Source: DATFDN01 sp963818725 (GTDB taxonomy: Bacteria > Pseudomonadota > Alphaproteobacteria > Acetobacterales > Acetobacteraceae). Taken from it: 64,000 bases of DNA. The DNA is taken from contig CAWFTU010000014.1 in the NCBI GenBank assembly GCA_963818725.1, positions 434,001-498,000 of the forward strand, in the 5' to 3' direction. This document shows positions 9,663 to 18,222 of the stretch, piece by piece. The position numbers were made by a program, and so were the translations under genes. Position 1 is the stretch's first letter; every line of letters starts with the position of its first letter. A model generated the notes under the pieces. The model saw only the letters and a program-made list of their open reading frames with translations. It ran no database searches and was not told where the DNA came from.

Positions 9663-10400
9663 ATGAACGCTGCCGAGGTCATGTCCAGGGACGTCATCGC
9701 GATCAGTTCCGACGCACCGCTGGCACAGGCCGTTCAATTGATGCTTGAGGCCAAGGTAAGCGGGCTTCCTGTCCTCGACACCGAGGGGCGGCCTGTCGGG
9801 ATGCTCACGGAGGGCGACTTGATGCGCCGGGCCGAGACCGGCACCGAGGGCGCCGCTCCCGGCTGGTTCGCAGTTCTGTTCATGCCGGGCCGGCTCGCTG
9901 CGCAATATGTCCAGACGCACGGGCGCCGTGTGGCCGAAATCATGACGCCTGACGTGACCGCCGTCGAGGAGGCAACTCCGCTCGCCGATGTTGTCGAGCT
10001 TATGCGGCGCAGGCGGATCAAGCGAGTGCCAGCCTTGCGGGGCGAGAAGATCGTGGGCATCGTGAGCCGGGCCGATCTCATGCGCGTGCTGGCGGAGGCC
10101 CTGCGCTCGCCCGCGGAAGCGCCTGGCGATCATGAGATTCGCGCCCGCATAGAGGCGGAGCTTGCCCGTCAGCCCTGGGTGCATCGCCGCAGCGTCACCG
10201 TCGCCGTGGAGAACGGCGTCGTGCTGCTGGACGGGTGTCTCTTTGACATGCGAGAGCGCGACGCGATGCGCGTGCTGGCGGAGAACACGCCCGGCGTGAA
10301 GCGTGTCGAAAACCGATTGATTTGCGTCGAGCCCACGACGGGAATGCTGATGTTTGGTCCTGAGCAGGACCAGGAGGAGGCGCCGCGGGGCACAGCTTGA
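9663..10400 (+). CDS. CBS-domain pair with C-terminal BON domain
   Basis: A 245-residue soluble protein. Two CBS motifs (AAEVMSRDVIAISSDAPLAQ from the N-terminus; AEIMTPDVTAVEEATPLADV around residue 98) form a Bateman module that usually binds adenine nucleotides. Residues about 170-230 form a BON domain (IRARIEAELARQPWVHRRSV, then VENGVVLLDGCLFD), a fold that often contacts membranes or phospholipid. The ATG at 9663 follows CAAGGAGAG; an in-frame ATG at 9624 has no such site. A perfect FNR-type box upstream points to induction under low oxygen. CBS-BON proteins are frequent members of such regulons, but their biochemical role is not established. Confidence 0.88.
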   Translation: MNAAEVMSRDVIAISSDAPLAQAVQLMLEAKVSGLPVLDTEGRPVGMLTEGDLMRRAETGTEGAAPGWFAVLFMPGRLAAQYVQTHGRRVAEIMTPDVTAVEEATPLADVVELMRRRRIKRVPALRGEKIVGIVSRADLMRVLAEALRSPAEAPGDHEIRARIEAELARQPWVHRRSVTVAVENGVVLLDGCLFDMRERDAMRVLAENTPGVKRVENRLICVEPTTGMLMFGPEQDQEEAPRGTA

Positions 10401-10461
10401 GCCCTCAGCCGCAGGCGGACCCCGCACCTGCGTTCCAAAAACGAGGCGAAGACGTGCGCGA

Positions 10462-11903
10462 ATGAATGAAATCTCTCCAATCTCGATCGCTGCCGCTTCA
10501 CCCGCGACAGCGCAGGCTGGGATCGGGCTGGACCATCTCATCCACGCATTGCAGGCCCGGGCCATGTGCGGCCTGTCCCCCCGTCACTGCGAGCGTCGCC
10601 TTCATGGATTGGGCGACCCACCTCGCCAACAGCCCGTTCCGCCGCCTCGATCTGGCGCGTCTCGCCGCGAACCAATGGGGCCGATTGGTCGAGTCCGTTG
10701 GACGAGAGGTCATCGCACCCGCGCCGGGCGACCATCGCTTCCAGTCGCCCGCGTGGAAAACGCCGCCCTTCAACGCACTCGCGCAAGCCTTCCTGCTCGG
10801 CGAGGAGTGGTAGGCGGCTGTCGCCTCCAGCCCGCCAGGAACGTCGGCGGCAAATGCCCGGGTCGTTTCCTTCGCAGCACGCCAGTTCGCCGACATCGTC
10901 TCGCCATCCAATGTTCCCTGGCTCAATCCCGAGGTCATCGGTGAGCCAGGGCCACACCGTGTTCGCGATCTCATGGCGCAACCCAGGGGAGGAGATGCGC
11001 GACGTCTCCCTGGACGATTACCGGTTGCAGGGGGTCATGGCCACGCTCGACGCGGTCGGCGGCATCTGCGGGGGCGCCAGGACGCACGCGGTCGGCTACT
11101 GCCTGGGCGGCACCCTGCTGTCGATCGCCACGGCGCAGATTGGCCGCGACAGGGACGAGCATCTGGCCAGCGTGACCCTGTTCTGCGCGCAGGCCGACTT
11201 CACCGAGGCCGGCGAGCTGCAACTCTTCATAACCGAGGATCAACTTCACTTCCTCGACGACGTGATGCGGGTCCAGGGCTATCTGGACAGCCGACAGATA
11301 GCGGGTGCGTTTCAGTTGCTGCGTTCCAACGACCTGGTCTGGTCGCACGCGATCCGAAGCTACCTCGTGGGCGAGCGCGAGCACCCGAACGACCTGATGT
11401 CGTGGAACGCCGACGGCACGCGAATGCCCGCGCGCATGCACTCGGAGCACCTGCACCGGCTGTTCATGGAGAACGATCTGGCGGAGGGCCGTTTTCCAGT
11501 CGGTGGAAGCCCGGTCGCGGTGGCCGACATCCAGGGACCGCTTTTCGTCGTCGGCACGGAGACCGATCACATCGCGCCATGGCGATCAGTGCACAAGCTG
11601 CACCTTCTCAATGATCGCGACCTTACCTTCGTGCTCACCTCGGGCGGGCACAACGCGGGCGTGGTGAGCGAGCCGGGCCATCCGCACCGGCATTACCGCA
11701 TTCGCCACCGGCCGCGCGGCGCACCTTATGTCGGTCCCGATGCGTGGCTCGGCGCGGCGGAACTTCGCGCGGGATCGTGGTGGCCCGCATGGCAGGAATG
11801 GCTTGTCTCGCACTCGACGGGGGAGACGCGGCCGCCCGCCATGGGATCAGCTCGATACAAGCCGCTTGCCGATGCGCCGAGAACCTATGTCCATGAGCAT
11901 TGA
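10462..11903 (+). pseudogene. phaC: class I poly(3-hydroxyalkanoate) synthase, internally deleted and frameshifted
   Basis: PhaC polymerises (R)-3-hydroxyacyl-CoA into storage granules. The N-terminal PhaC segment reads LDHLIHALQARAMCGLSP, then in the next frame VAFMDWATHLANSPFRRLDL and PPFNALAQAFLLGEEW. The catalytic half is in a third frame: GHTVFAISWRNPG, the lipase-like box AVGYCLGGTLL with the nucleophilic Cys, VVGTETDHIAPWRSV with the Asp, and SGGHNAGVV with the His. Between VPWLNPEV (about 10935) and GHTVFAISW (about 10955) roughly one hundred residues normally present are missing, so this is a deletion as well as frame loss. All three catalytic residues survive, but no full-length protein can be made. 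The 3' end overlaps the next small frame. Confidence 0.85.
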
Positions 11904-12057
11904 GCCCACGCCGGCCGAGCGTCGGCACGACTGGCTGCGCAATCCGTTCGCGCGCGTTTCCGGCGGCGAGCGCACCCGGATCGCCTCCTGCGCGGTAGCC
12001 ACGCGGATGGCGCGAGCGCAACAGGCCGCCCGAGCGGCCCCGATGGCGGCGGCCTGA
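11887..12057 (+). pseudogene. 56-codon remnant, probably of a phosphate acetyltransferase gene
   Basis: The frame runs MSMSIEPTPAERRHDWLRNP to a C-terminus ERTRIASCAVATRMARAQQA. The tail resembles the C-terminal helix of bifunctional enoyl-CoA hydratase/phosphate acetyltransferases (a TRxASCAxAxxxA pattern, from memory). The position between phaC and ackA is where that gene usually stands in alphaproteobacterial microaerobic clusters. The stop overlaps the ackA start as TGATG, which is normal operon coupling. I infer that an in-frame deletion removed nearly the whole gene and joined its two ends. The alternative is an unrelated small protein. Confidence 0.5.
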
Positions 12058-13076
12058 TGCCCGAGGCCGTCCTGTCCCTGAACGCCGGGTCGTCCAGCAT
12101 CAAATTCGCGCTGTTCGCGATTGGCGGCGGGAGCGCGTTGACCCGCGCGACCCATGGCCAGATCGAGGCAATCGGCCGCGCGCCGCATTTCGTGGCGCGC
12201 GACGCGGCAGGTAAGGCGCTGGAGGACGCGCCTTGGCCGTCCGCCTCGCACGAGAGCGTGCTGTCGTCGTTGCTTGACTTCGTGGATGGGCATCTTGACA
12301 GCGACAAGCTGCGCGCGGTTGGACACCGCGTCGTGCATGGCGGGACCGATTTCACGGGTCCGGTGATCGTCAGCGAAGCCGTGCTGAGCGCGCTGGAGGC
12401 GCTGATCCCACTCGCGCCCCTGCACCAGCCGCACAACATCGCGCCCATCCGCGCTGTTGCCGCCGCGCGCCCTGGCCTGCCGCAGGTTGCCTGCTTCGAC
12501 ACCGCGTTTCATCACACCATGCCGCTGCTCGCGACCCGCTTCGCGCTGCCGCTCGCGTATGAGGCCCAAGGCGTGCGCCGGCATGGCTTCCACGGGTTGT
12601 CCTATGAGTTCATCGCTCGCCACTTGACCAGCGAGGCGCCGCATCTCGCCATGGGACGCGTTATCGTGGCGCATCTCGGCAATGGCGCGAGCCTGTGCGC
12701 CATGCGCGATAGCCGCAGCGTGGACACCACGATGGGCTTCACCGCGCTTGATGGGCTGATGATGGGCACGCGCTGCGGCACGATCGATCCGGGCGTGGTG
12801 CTGCATCTGATCGAGCAGCGCGGCATGGACGCAAAAGCGGTCGAGGATCTGCTGTACAACATTCGGGATTGCTTGGCGTCTCGGGTATATCGAACGACAT
12901 GCGCACGCTGCTGGGGAGCGATGCGGAAAGCGCGCGCGAGGCGGTGGAGTTGTTCGCGTTCCGCATCGCGCGCGAGGCCGGCGCGCTGGCCAGCACTCTG
13001 GGCGGGCTGGACGGGATCGTGTTCACGGCGGGCATCGGCGAACACGCATCGCCAGTGCGCCAGATGGCCTGTGATA
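12057..13076 (+). pseudogene. ackA: acetate kinase, 5' part (frameshifted, split by IS630)
   Basis: Acetate kinase interconverts acetyl phosphate and ADP with acetate and ATP. Signature motifs are present: LSLNAGSSSIKFALF at the N-terminus, GHRVVHGG, ACFDTAFHHTMP, RRHGFHGLSYEF, VAHLGNGASLCA and MMGTRCGTIDPG. The frame is lost near 12870 after LLYN and resumes one frame over as LLGVSGISNDMRTLL, then DGIVFTAGIGEHASPVRQM. At the TA at 13075-13076 the gene is interrupted by an IS630 element; the last part lies at 14230-14391. The start overlaps the upstream remnant's stop. Confidence 0.92.
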
Positions 13077-14229
13077 CCAAATCCGGCTGATTAATTCGGC
13101 TGAACCGGCTTTGGCCACCAGTGGAAGCTGGTGTGCGGACGGATCATGCTTGGGTCGAGGCGGGTGCTGCGTTCGGCGATGGCGGCATCGAGGTCGGCCA
13201 GGGTGGGGAAGTGCTTGTTGGCCACCGCCTCGTCGAGCAGCGGCCAGAGCCGCTCAGCGGGTTGGAGTTCCGGGCTGTAGGGAGGCAGGAACACCAGCGT
13301 GATCCCGTCCGGCACGGCCAAGCCCTTGGGGCCGTGCCAGCCGGCGTTGTCCAGCACGAGGACGATGTGGCGTCGGCGTCCCGCCCCGCTCTCGCGGGCG
13401 AAGGCGGCGAGCCGGGTTTCGAAGGCCGGCTTGTTGATGCGGGTGCAGAGATACCAGACCGTCTCGCCGCTGCTCGGCTGCACGAAGGCCGCGACGTGCA
13501 GCCACTGGAACCGGTGATGACCCAGCGCCGTTGGGCGTGCGCCGGCCTTGGCCCAGACCCGGCGGCGGATCGGCTTCAGGCCGAGGCGGTGCTCGTCCTC
13601 CGCCCAGACCTCGACCGGCTGTTCCGGGTGCGCCGCCCGTGCTTGCGCAACGGCAACGTCAACCTGTTTGCGAAGGCCGCCCGCGCCTCCGGATCAGCGG
13701 CCCGCGGATGGCGCGGGCGCGGCGTCTGCACCGACCAGCCGAGCCGCTTCAGCGCCTCCCAGCCGCGCTGCGGATGCACCCGCTCCAGCTTGAGGTGCCG
13801 CGCCATCCAGGCCGCCACCTTGGGGCCACTCCATAGCCCGCCGTCCTCGGGCGGCTCACGCAGCCGCTCGGCCAGGGCGGCCAGCACCGCCTCGGTCAGC
13901 ACGCTCGCTGCTCGCCCGTTCCGCCGCCGCCCATCGCCCAGCGCCGCCGGGCCGCGTGCGTTGTAGCGCGCCGCCACCGCCTCCACCCAGCGCGGCGTGA
14001 GCGCCAGCACCCCGGCCACCTCGACCACCGTGCGGCCCTGCGCCAGCAGCCAAATCGCCTGGGTGTGCCGCGCCTCGGTCACGGTTTGCGCCGCGCGGAA
14101 CCGCGCCGCCAGTTCCGCCACACTCAGGTGCTCGGCAATCCGTGCCATCATCCCCCCGTTCAACCGCCCGCGGCATAGGCCCGCTCCGCGCAGCCGCCAC
14201 TCTAAGCCGAACCTATCACCCGGATTTAG
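13077..14229 (-). mobile_element. IS630-family element A, inserted in ackA
   Basis: A 1153-bp element flanked by the TA dinucleotides 13075-13076 and 14230-14231, the expected IS630 target duplication. Imperfect terminal inverted repeats are visible: the left end reads CCAAATCCGGCTGAT and the complement of the right end CTAAATCCGGGTGAT, with further partial matches inward (TTCGGCT). The transposase reads leftward and spans two frames. Element A differs clearly from IS630 elements B and C elsewhere in the window in its ends and its protein. Confidence 0.88.
13091..14151 (-). CDS. IS630-family transposase in two overlapping frames
   Basis: The first frame, from ATG at 14151 or 14148 after a G-rich stretch, encodes the helix-turn-helix half (MMARIAEHLSVAELAARF, TVVEVAGVLALTPRWVEAVA). 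Near 13650 translation must move to the -1 frame at GCAAACAGG, after which the DDE half follows: VEVWAEDEHRLGLKP (first Asp), HIVLVLDNAGWH (second Asp) and LVFLPPYSPELQPAERLWPL (Glu). Many IS630 transposases are made by frameshifting, so the break may be programmed, but GCAAAC is not a classical slippery heptamer and simple mutation is equally possible. Confidence 0.8.
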
Positions 14230-14391
14230 TATGAGCGGCTGGGCTGGCTGGGCGTGCGCCTGGACGCCTTGGCCAATGCGCGGGGCGAGGCAATCATCAG
14301 CGCGCCGGACAGCCGGATCGAAGTGCGCGTGGTCCCGACCGACGAAGAGGCGATGATCGCGCGACACACGCTGGAGGCACTCGATGCGTGA
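14230..14391 (+). pseudogene. ackA: acetate kinase, 3' part after IS630
   Basis: The frame reads YERLGWLGVRLDALANARGE, then APDSRIEVRVVPTDEEAMIA and RHTLEALDA with a stop at 14391. This is the C-terminal region of acetate kinase, including the conserved WLG-RLD segment and the TDEE-MIA helix. Joining it to the upstream part across one copy of the TA leaves the frames one base out of register, so a further small indel occurred near the insertion. The stop overlaps the start of the fabI remnant (ATG at 14384). Confidence 0.9.
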
Positions 14392-14681
14392 CTTGGCGCG
14401 GCCGATCGTGGACTTGCGCGGTCGGTGAGGCTTGGTTTTCGGCATCGCCAACGAGACCAGCATCGCGCCAGGATGCGCCAAAGCGTCCAAGGCGGCTGGT
14501 GCCACGCTGGCAGCGGTTTAGCTGAACGACACGGCAAAGCCCTTCGTCGAGGTGGTGACGGACGGAGTTGGGGCGAAGATTCTTGGTCCGTGTGACGTGC
14601 GCGTTCCTGGCGAGCGCCGCGGCGAGCCATATCACCCGGACCGTCGTGCCGGTGGATGGCGGGCAGCACCTGACGGCCTGA
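14384..14681 (+). pseudogene. fabI: enoyl-ACP reductase remnant with large internal deletion
   Basis: The frame from ATG 14384 (MRDLARPIVDLRGR) meets a stop, then reads GLVFGIANETSIAPGCAKAS (the FabI nucleotide-binding start), then a second stop before LNDTAKPFVEVVTDGVGAKI. It jumps near 14605 to FLASAAASHITRTVVPVDGG, the C-terminal dinucleotide-fold motif of FabI. Only about 99 codons remain of a usual 255-270, so the middle has been deleted. A FabI-like gene following ackA is the standard order of the phaC-pta-ackA-fabI cluster, which supports the identification. Confidence 0.78.
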
Positions 14682-14699
14682 GGGCTTGGTAACGCCGGT

Positions 14700-15119
14700 T
14701 CAGATCCTTTCCCAGAGCCCGGTCTCCTCGTCCAGCCGATCCTTTTCCAGCCCACGGAAGTCGCCGCTGGAGACAATCCCGACGACCCGGCCCTGATCGA
14801 CCACCGGGGCGTGGCGGAACCCACCATCGTGCATCAGCCGCAGCGCCTCGATCGCGGTGGCGCGCGGAGGCATGGTATCCGGATCGCGGGTCATGACCTG
14901 CTCCAGCCGGACGTCAGCCGGGTTCGGGACTTGGGCCAGGCAGCGCACCGCGTCCCTGCCCGTGAAGATGCCCACGAGCGTGCCTTTGGCGTCCACCACC
15001 AGCACCGCACCGACCCGCCTTTCATGCATTTGCTCACAGGCGGCCTTAACCGTGGTATCTGGGGACATCGTTAGCGGCTTTTGACGGCGGACAATTTCGG
15101 ACATCTGGCGATTTGTCAT
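14700..15119 (-). CDS. CBS-domain pair protein
   Basis: A 139-residue protein made almost entirely of two CBS motifs: SEIVRRQKPLTMSPDTTVKA and LEQVMTRDPDTMPPRATAIE, each followed by the typical VGIF-GRD or VGIVSSGDF strand. It is predicted to be a cytoplasmic adenine-nucleotide sensor acting on an unknown partner. The ATG at 15119 follows CGGAGGTG; the longer frame from 15146 has no comparable site. An FNR-like box (one mismatch) sits about 46 bases upstream, so low-oxygen control is likely. It is convergent with the wrecked ackA-fabI operon. Confidence 0.88.
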   Translation of the reverse strand: MTNRQMSEIVRRQKPLTMSPDTTVKAACEQMHERRVGAVLVVDAKGTLVGIFTGRDAVRCLAQVPNPADVRLEQVMTRDPDTMPPRATAIEALRLMHDGGFRHAPVVDQGRVVGIVSSGDFRGLEKDRLDEETGLWERI

Positions 15120-15164
15120 CTTGCACCTCCGCTTGGCATGTTCCATCGGGTTGCTTGAGCGTCA

Positions 15165-15178
15165 ATGATCGAGATCAA
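15165..15178. promoter_or_regulatory. FNR/FixK-like operator, one mismatch
   Basis: ATGATCGAGATCAA, or TTGATCTCGATCAT on the minus strand, differs from TTGAT-N4-ATCAA at one outer base. Its four-base spacer is the same as that of the perfect box at 9592-9605. It is centred about 52 bases upstream of the CBS gene start at 15119, close to the -41.5 spacing class expected if transcription begins just before the ribosome site. Confidence 0.65.
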
Positions 15179-15333
15179 CCGGGCGTGGAGGAGGTGTGTC
15201 AATCGTTCGGCCTTTTCCGCCGCGCGTTCGGTGTGGATCGACACATTTCTGCCCTGCGAGCACGTATATGCTCTCTGTGCGGCCGGCGCCTCGGTCTTGG
15301 GTCCGCCTGTCAGGCTCTAACGCGGGAGACCCC

Positions 15334-15996
15334 ATGTCCTCAGCAACCAGTTTCGACGCGCTTGTCAGCCGTGTGCCCGTCTCCGACCGGTCGCGACGCG
15401 AGCTGGCGCGGCGCATGCGGGCGCCGGATCGGTTCTACCATCGGGACGAACACCTCGCCCTGCTCTGGCGGCGGCACCGTGTCCTCGGGCGGAACGGCGC
15501 CTTCCACACACCCCGCCTGGAGCGGCTGGTCGCGTCGGCCATCGCGTTCCACGACGCCGTCCTGGACACGACCCGCACCGATAACGAGACCGCGTCCGCC
15601 GCGCTGTGGCGAGAGATGGCGGGCGCGGCAGGGCAATTATCGCACGACGAGATCGACTGGGTCGCAGACACCATCGAGGCGACCGCCTGCCACTTGGCGC
15701 CCTGGCCCGGCGAGCGATTGCTCGAGCGCGCGCGCCTCTGGGTATTAGACCTCGATCTGACGCCCCTCGGCGAGCCTCCCGCGATCTTCACCCGCGACTC
15801 CCACCGTTTGCGGGCCGAGCACATGCACCTCGATGCCGCCTCCTGGAATTGCAAGCGCCTTGATTTTCTCGCCCAGCTCGCGCGGGCGCCCCGTCTGTTT
15901 CGCACCCAGGTCATCGCGGACGCATTCGAGTTGCCGGCGCAGGCCAACCTCCAACGCGAGCTGTCAGGCCGGGCCTGCCAAGCCGAGGATCGCTGA
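15334..15996 (+). CDS. HD-superfamily protein, predicted metal-dependent phosphohydrolase
   Basis: A 220-residue protein of the family annotated as predicted metal-dependent HD phosphohydrolase. Characteristic residues are RFYHRDEHLALLW near 30 and SAIAFHDAVLDTTRTDNE near 70, where the family carries its histidine and HD pair, then CHLAPWPGERLLERARLW and LDLDLTPLGEPP. The start ATG at 15334 follows GGGAGACCCC. A nucleotide or phosphoester substrate is likely, but none is established for this family. It is divergent from the CBS gene and could share the FNR-like box, though its start is about 160 bases away. Confidence 0.75.
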   Translation: MSSATSFDALVSRVPVSDRSRRELARRMRAPDRFYHRDEHLALLWRRHRVLGRNGAFHTPRLERLVASAIAFHDAVLDTTRTDNETASAALWREMAGAAGQLSHDEIDWVADTIEATACHLAPWPGERLLERARLWVLDLDLTPLGEPPAIFTRDSHRLRAEHMHLDAASWNCKRLDFLAQLARAPRLFRTQVIADAFELPAQANLQRELSGRACQAEDR

Positions 15997-16240
15997 CCGC
16001 CACGAAAGGGCGGCGCTTTGTTGTTGCGTGTAACGAACAGCCTCGGCCGCGAGGCGGTCGAGGTTGACGGCTGCGGCCGTAGCCACGTTCTGCAAGGTCG
16101 TCTTGATCAGGCCGCGGTAGCGCGCCCGGCGCAGGCCGAAGGCCCGCACCCCCTGCGACATGGTGCTCTCGACGCCCGCCGCTGGGCGTAGAGCCTGCGG
16201 TATTTGTCCGTGCGCTCCCGTGCCCGCGCGGCGACTTCTC
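15964..16240 (-). pseudogene. C-terminal remnant of an IS1182-type transposase
   Basis: The minus strand reads AAGVESTMSQGVRAFGLRRA then RYRGLIKTTLQNVATAAAVN, the highly conserved C-terminal end of IS1182 transposases (usually AGIEGTxSQGVRxFGLRRxRYxGLxKTxLQH). Nothing upstream encodes the rest of a transposase and no terminal repeats were found, so this is a fossil. Its 3' end overlaps the stop of the HD gene on the other strand. A short start MSYELGYWYGGPGRGMGSRS at 16293 reads into it and could be the N-terminus of a small glycine-rich protein truncated by the old insertion. Confidence 0.7.
15997..16013 (+). terminator. short hairpin after the HD gene
   Basis: CCGCC-ACGAAAG-GGCGG forms a five-pair GC stem immediately after the stop codon and is followed by GCTTTGTTGTTG, a weak T-rich stretch. 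It could terminate the HD transcript. The stem is short for a genome this GC-rich. Confidence 0.35.
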
Positions 16241-16351
16241 GAACCCATACCGCGGCCGGGGCCGCCATACCAGTAACCGAGTTCGTAGGACATCGCCGCC
16301 TCTGTCCGTTCCGTCCCTGAACCGCCCCGGCCGCGCGGCGAGCCGCTTGCG

Positions 16352-17473
16352 TCAGACCGGGTAGCGCAGAATCGCGGCCACTTGACCTCCGCCCGGGATG
16401 TCGCCGCTGCGCGCCGCGACGACCCGCGCCCCGGTGTGGAACGCGCGGCGCGCGATCTCGTCCGTGATGCTGTAGTTCACGCCGTCCGCGCGGCCGGCGA
16501 ACGCGACCGTACCGTCTTCCTCGCCCACCGTGCCGGGCAGGTCCGCGTCCATGTCCACGATCAGCGTGTCCACAGCGCCGAACGTCGCGGCCCGCGCGAC
16601 CTGGGCGATGTCGGCACTGGCGCGGCCCTGGCCCTGACGCGCCGCATACAACGCGCCTAGATCGCGGATCTGCCCGGCGTAGATACGGTCAAGGACGCCG
16701 CGTGCGGCGGCCGCGAGTTCGTGGTCCGGCGTCTGGTCCGCGCTGCCCGAAATGACCTCTTGCGCCAAGAGCGGATAGCTGGAGACGGCGCGGAAGATCG
16801 AAGCAAGGGGCTCGGTGGCCGCGACGATGAGCGGCTGTTCGTGGCCGGTCAGGATCGGGCGCAGCGCCTGATCCACCGCGCGGGCGTAGCGGGAGAGAAG
16901 CGCGTTCTCGCTCGTGCTCTCGCCACTCAGCATGTCGCCTCGGCGCTCGATGTGGCTGCGCCGCCCGAACGCCTCGGCGGCGCTGCGCGGCATCCCCGGC
17001 ACCCTCACCTCGTGCGGCGGCAGATCGGCCGGCACTTCGATCAGGCGCGCCGCGCCCATACTGATCGCGAGGACATACGCCGTGTTGGGGAAGGTGACGG
17101 AGCGCAGCAGCGGCTTGACGAGGAAGCGGTCGGCGACCTCGATCGCGCTGGTCAGCCGGTTGGGCAACCGGAACGTGCGGATGCTGCGGGGTGTCACGAA
17201 GATCGCGAGGCTGTTGGCCTGATCAACCCAGAAGTCATCATCTGCGATCAGCGCGTCGACGCTCTCCGCGATCGCCCGGATGTCGCGCTTCGGCGCATCC
17301 GCCTCCTCCATCTCCGCCGCCGCGGCTTTGAGGAGGTTCTTTAACTCGATCCGGTCCGCTTGCGCGTCCTGCGTCAGCGGCGTCGTGCGCAGATAGATCG
17401 AGACGGCCGGGCTGCCGCGGTAAGCGATCAGCGTCTCGACTTCGGCACGGGTCGGAAGGTCGACATAGAGCAT
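16352..17473 (-). CDS. bacterial archaeo-eukaryotic release-factor-like protein (baeRF type)
   Basis: A 373-residue cytoplasmic protein starting MLYVDLPTRAEVETLIAYRG. The order of segments (YLRTTPLTQDAQADRIELKN, SLAIFVTPRSIRTFRLPNRL, YVLAISMGAARLIEV, a basic HIERRGDM stretch, HEQPLIVAATEPL, and a C-terminal TFGAVDTLIVDMDADLPGTV) matches baeRF proteins, bacterial relatives of eRF1 and Pelota with an L7Ae-like end, probably family 11. They are suspected to act on stalled ribosomes or in stress, without direct proof. It starts 22 bases after the small DUF1269 gene's stop on the same strand, so the two may be co-transcribed. The assignment is from memory of the family. Confidence 0.6.
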   Translation of the reverse strand: MLYVDLPTRAEVETLIAYRGSPAVSIYLRTTPLTQDAQADRIELKNLLKAAAAEMEEADAPKRDIRAIAESVDALIADDDFWVDQANSLAIFVTPRSIRTFRLPNRLTSAIEVADRFLVKPLLRSVTFPNTAYVLAISMGAARLIEVPADLPPHEVRVPGMPRSAAEAFGRRSHIERRGDMLSGESTSENALLSRYARAVDQALRPILTGHEQPLIVAATEPLASIFRAVSSYPLLAQEVISGSADQTPDHELAAAARGVLDRIYAGQIRDLGALYAARQGQGRASADIAQVARAATFGAVDTLIVDMDADLPGTVGEEDGTVAFAGRADGVNYSITDEIARRAFHTGARVVAARSGDIPGGGQVAAILRYPV

Positions 17474-17495
17474 CGAATGGCGTCCTGCGCGGGGT

Positions 17496-17651
17496 TCAGA
17501 CGGCGGCCGGGGCGGCGAACTTGCCCCCGATCGCGCCGGAGGCCGCGCCCACCGCCGCGCCGGCCAGCGGATTCGCGCCGACCAGCGGATTATTGAGGAA
17601 GATGAGGCGGATCAGCGAGCCCCAGAACTCGATGGCGAGCAGATCAGACAT
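17496..17651 (-). CDS. DUF1269-type membrane protein, shortened by an internal deletion
   Basis: A 51-residue frame. MSDLLAIEF matches the first residues of DUF1269 proteins, and the rest (WGSLIRLIFLNNPLVGANPL then AGAAVGAASGAIGGK) matches their C-terminal glycine-zipper membrane segment. The intervening ferredoxin-like domain of about 60 residues is absent, and the usual C-terminal tail is replaced by FAAPAAV. The frame is open through the junction, so a tiny one-helix membrane peptide could still be made. The ATG at 17651 has a weak GGAG upstream. It is probably a decayed gene. Confidence 0.55.
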   Translation of the reverse strand: MSDLLAIEFWGSLIRLIFLNNPLVGANPLAGAAVGAASGAIGGKFAAPAAV

Positions 17652-18222
17652 GCGGCGACGCTCCTGCTGGACATCTGTACGTTTGGCATTCCGCCTCGGA
17701 CAGCGGTCTTTCGGCCAGTGCAGCCCTCCGCGGGGCGGCGAACCTACCATCCGACACGCTTTCAATCAGAAAGCTCTGGTAAACGACGCCTGACTCCTAT
17801 CATTCCACTCGCGCGACGGGCAAGGGGTTGACGTTGCATTCCGTCAAACGGCCGGTTGTTTCACTGCCCCCGCCCGCACTTCGGTGCAATCAGCGCGGGC
17901 ACGGGCCACCATCTATTGCGATCCCGCATGCCGATGATTGCGGTTCGCACCAGTTACGGATCGTTCGACCTGTTTCCAAGGGTGGGGAGAAGGTTCCCGA
18001 TGCCGGTTGCACCTCCCTCTTCTTGTTGGAAGAGCGGGGATTGCGAAAAAGCGGAGCTTACGGCCGCCAAGACAATGATGAGAAAGCCGCGCGAAGTTTC
18101 TGCACCGATTTGTGGACCCGTTCACAGTCGGCCGACCGGGTGCGCAATAGGGTGGCCTCGCTGTCGAACACGACAGGCCGGGGCCATGGGGGCTCCGGTA
18201 GATCAGCAAAGGAGCCTCACCC
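17652..18222. other. 571-base intergenic region
   Basis: No convincing gene was found. Frames from 17828 and 17856 on the plus strand show no recognisable family, no ribosome site and a composition typical of chance frames. The last 60 bases before 18223 contain the leader of the repeat-protein gene, including the ribosome site AAAGGAG at about 18209. Confidence 0.6.

Noticed and set aside
15997..16351. complete IS1182 element
   Set aside because: Only the transposase C-terminus is present and no inverted repeats were found.
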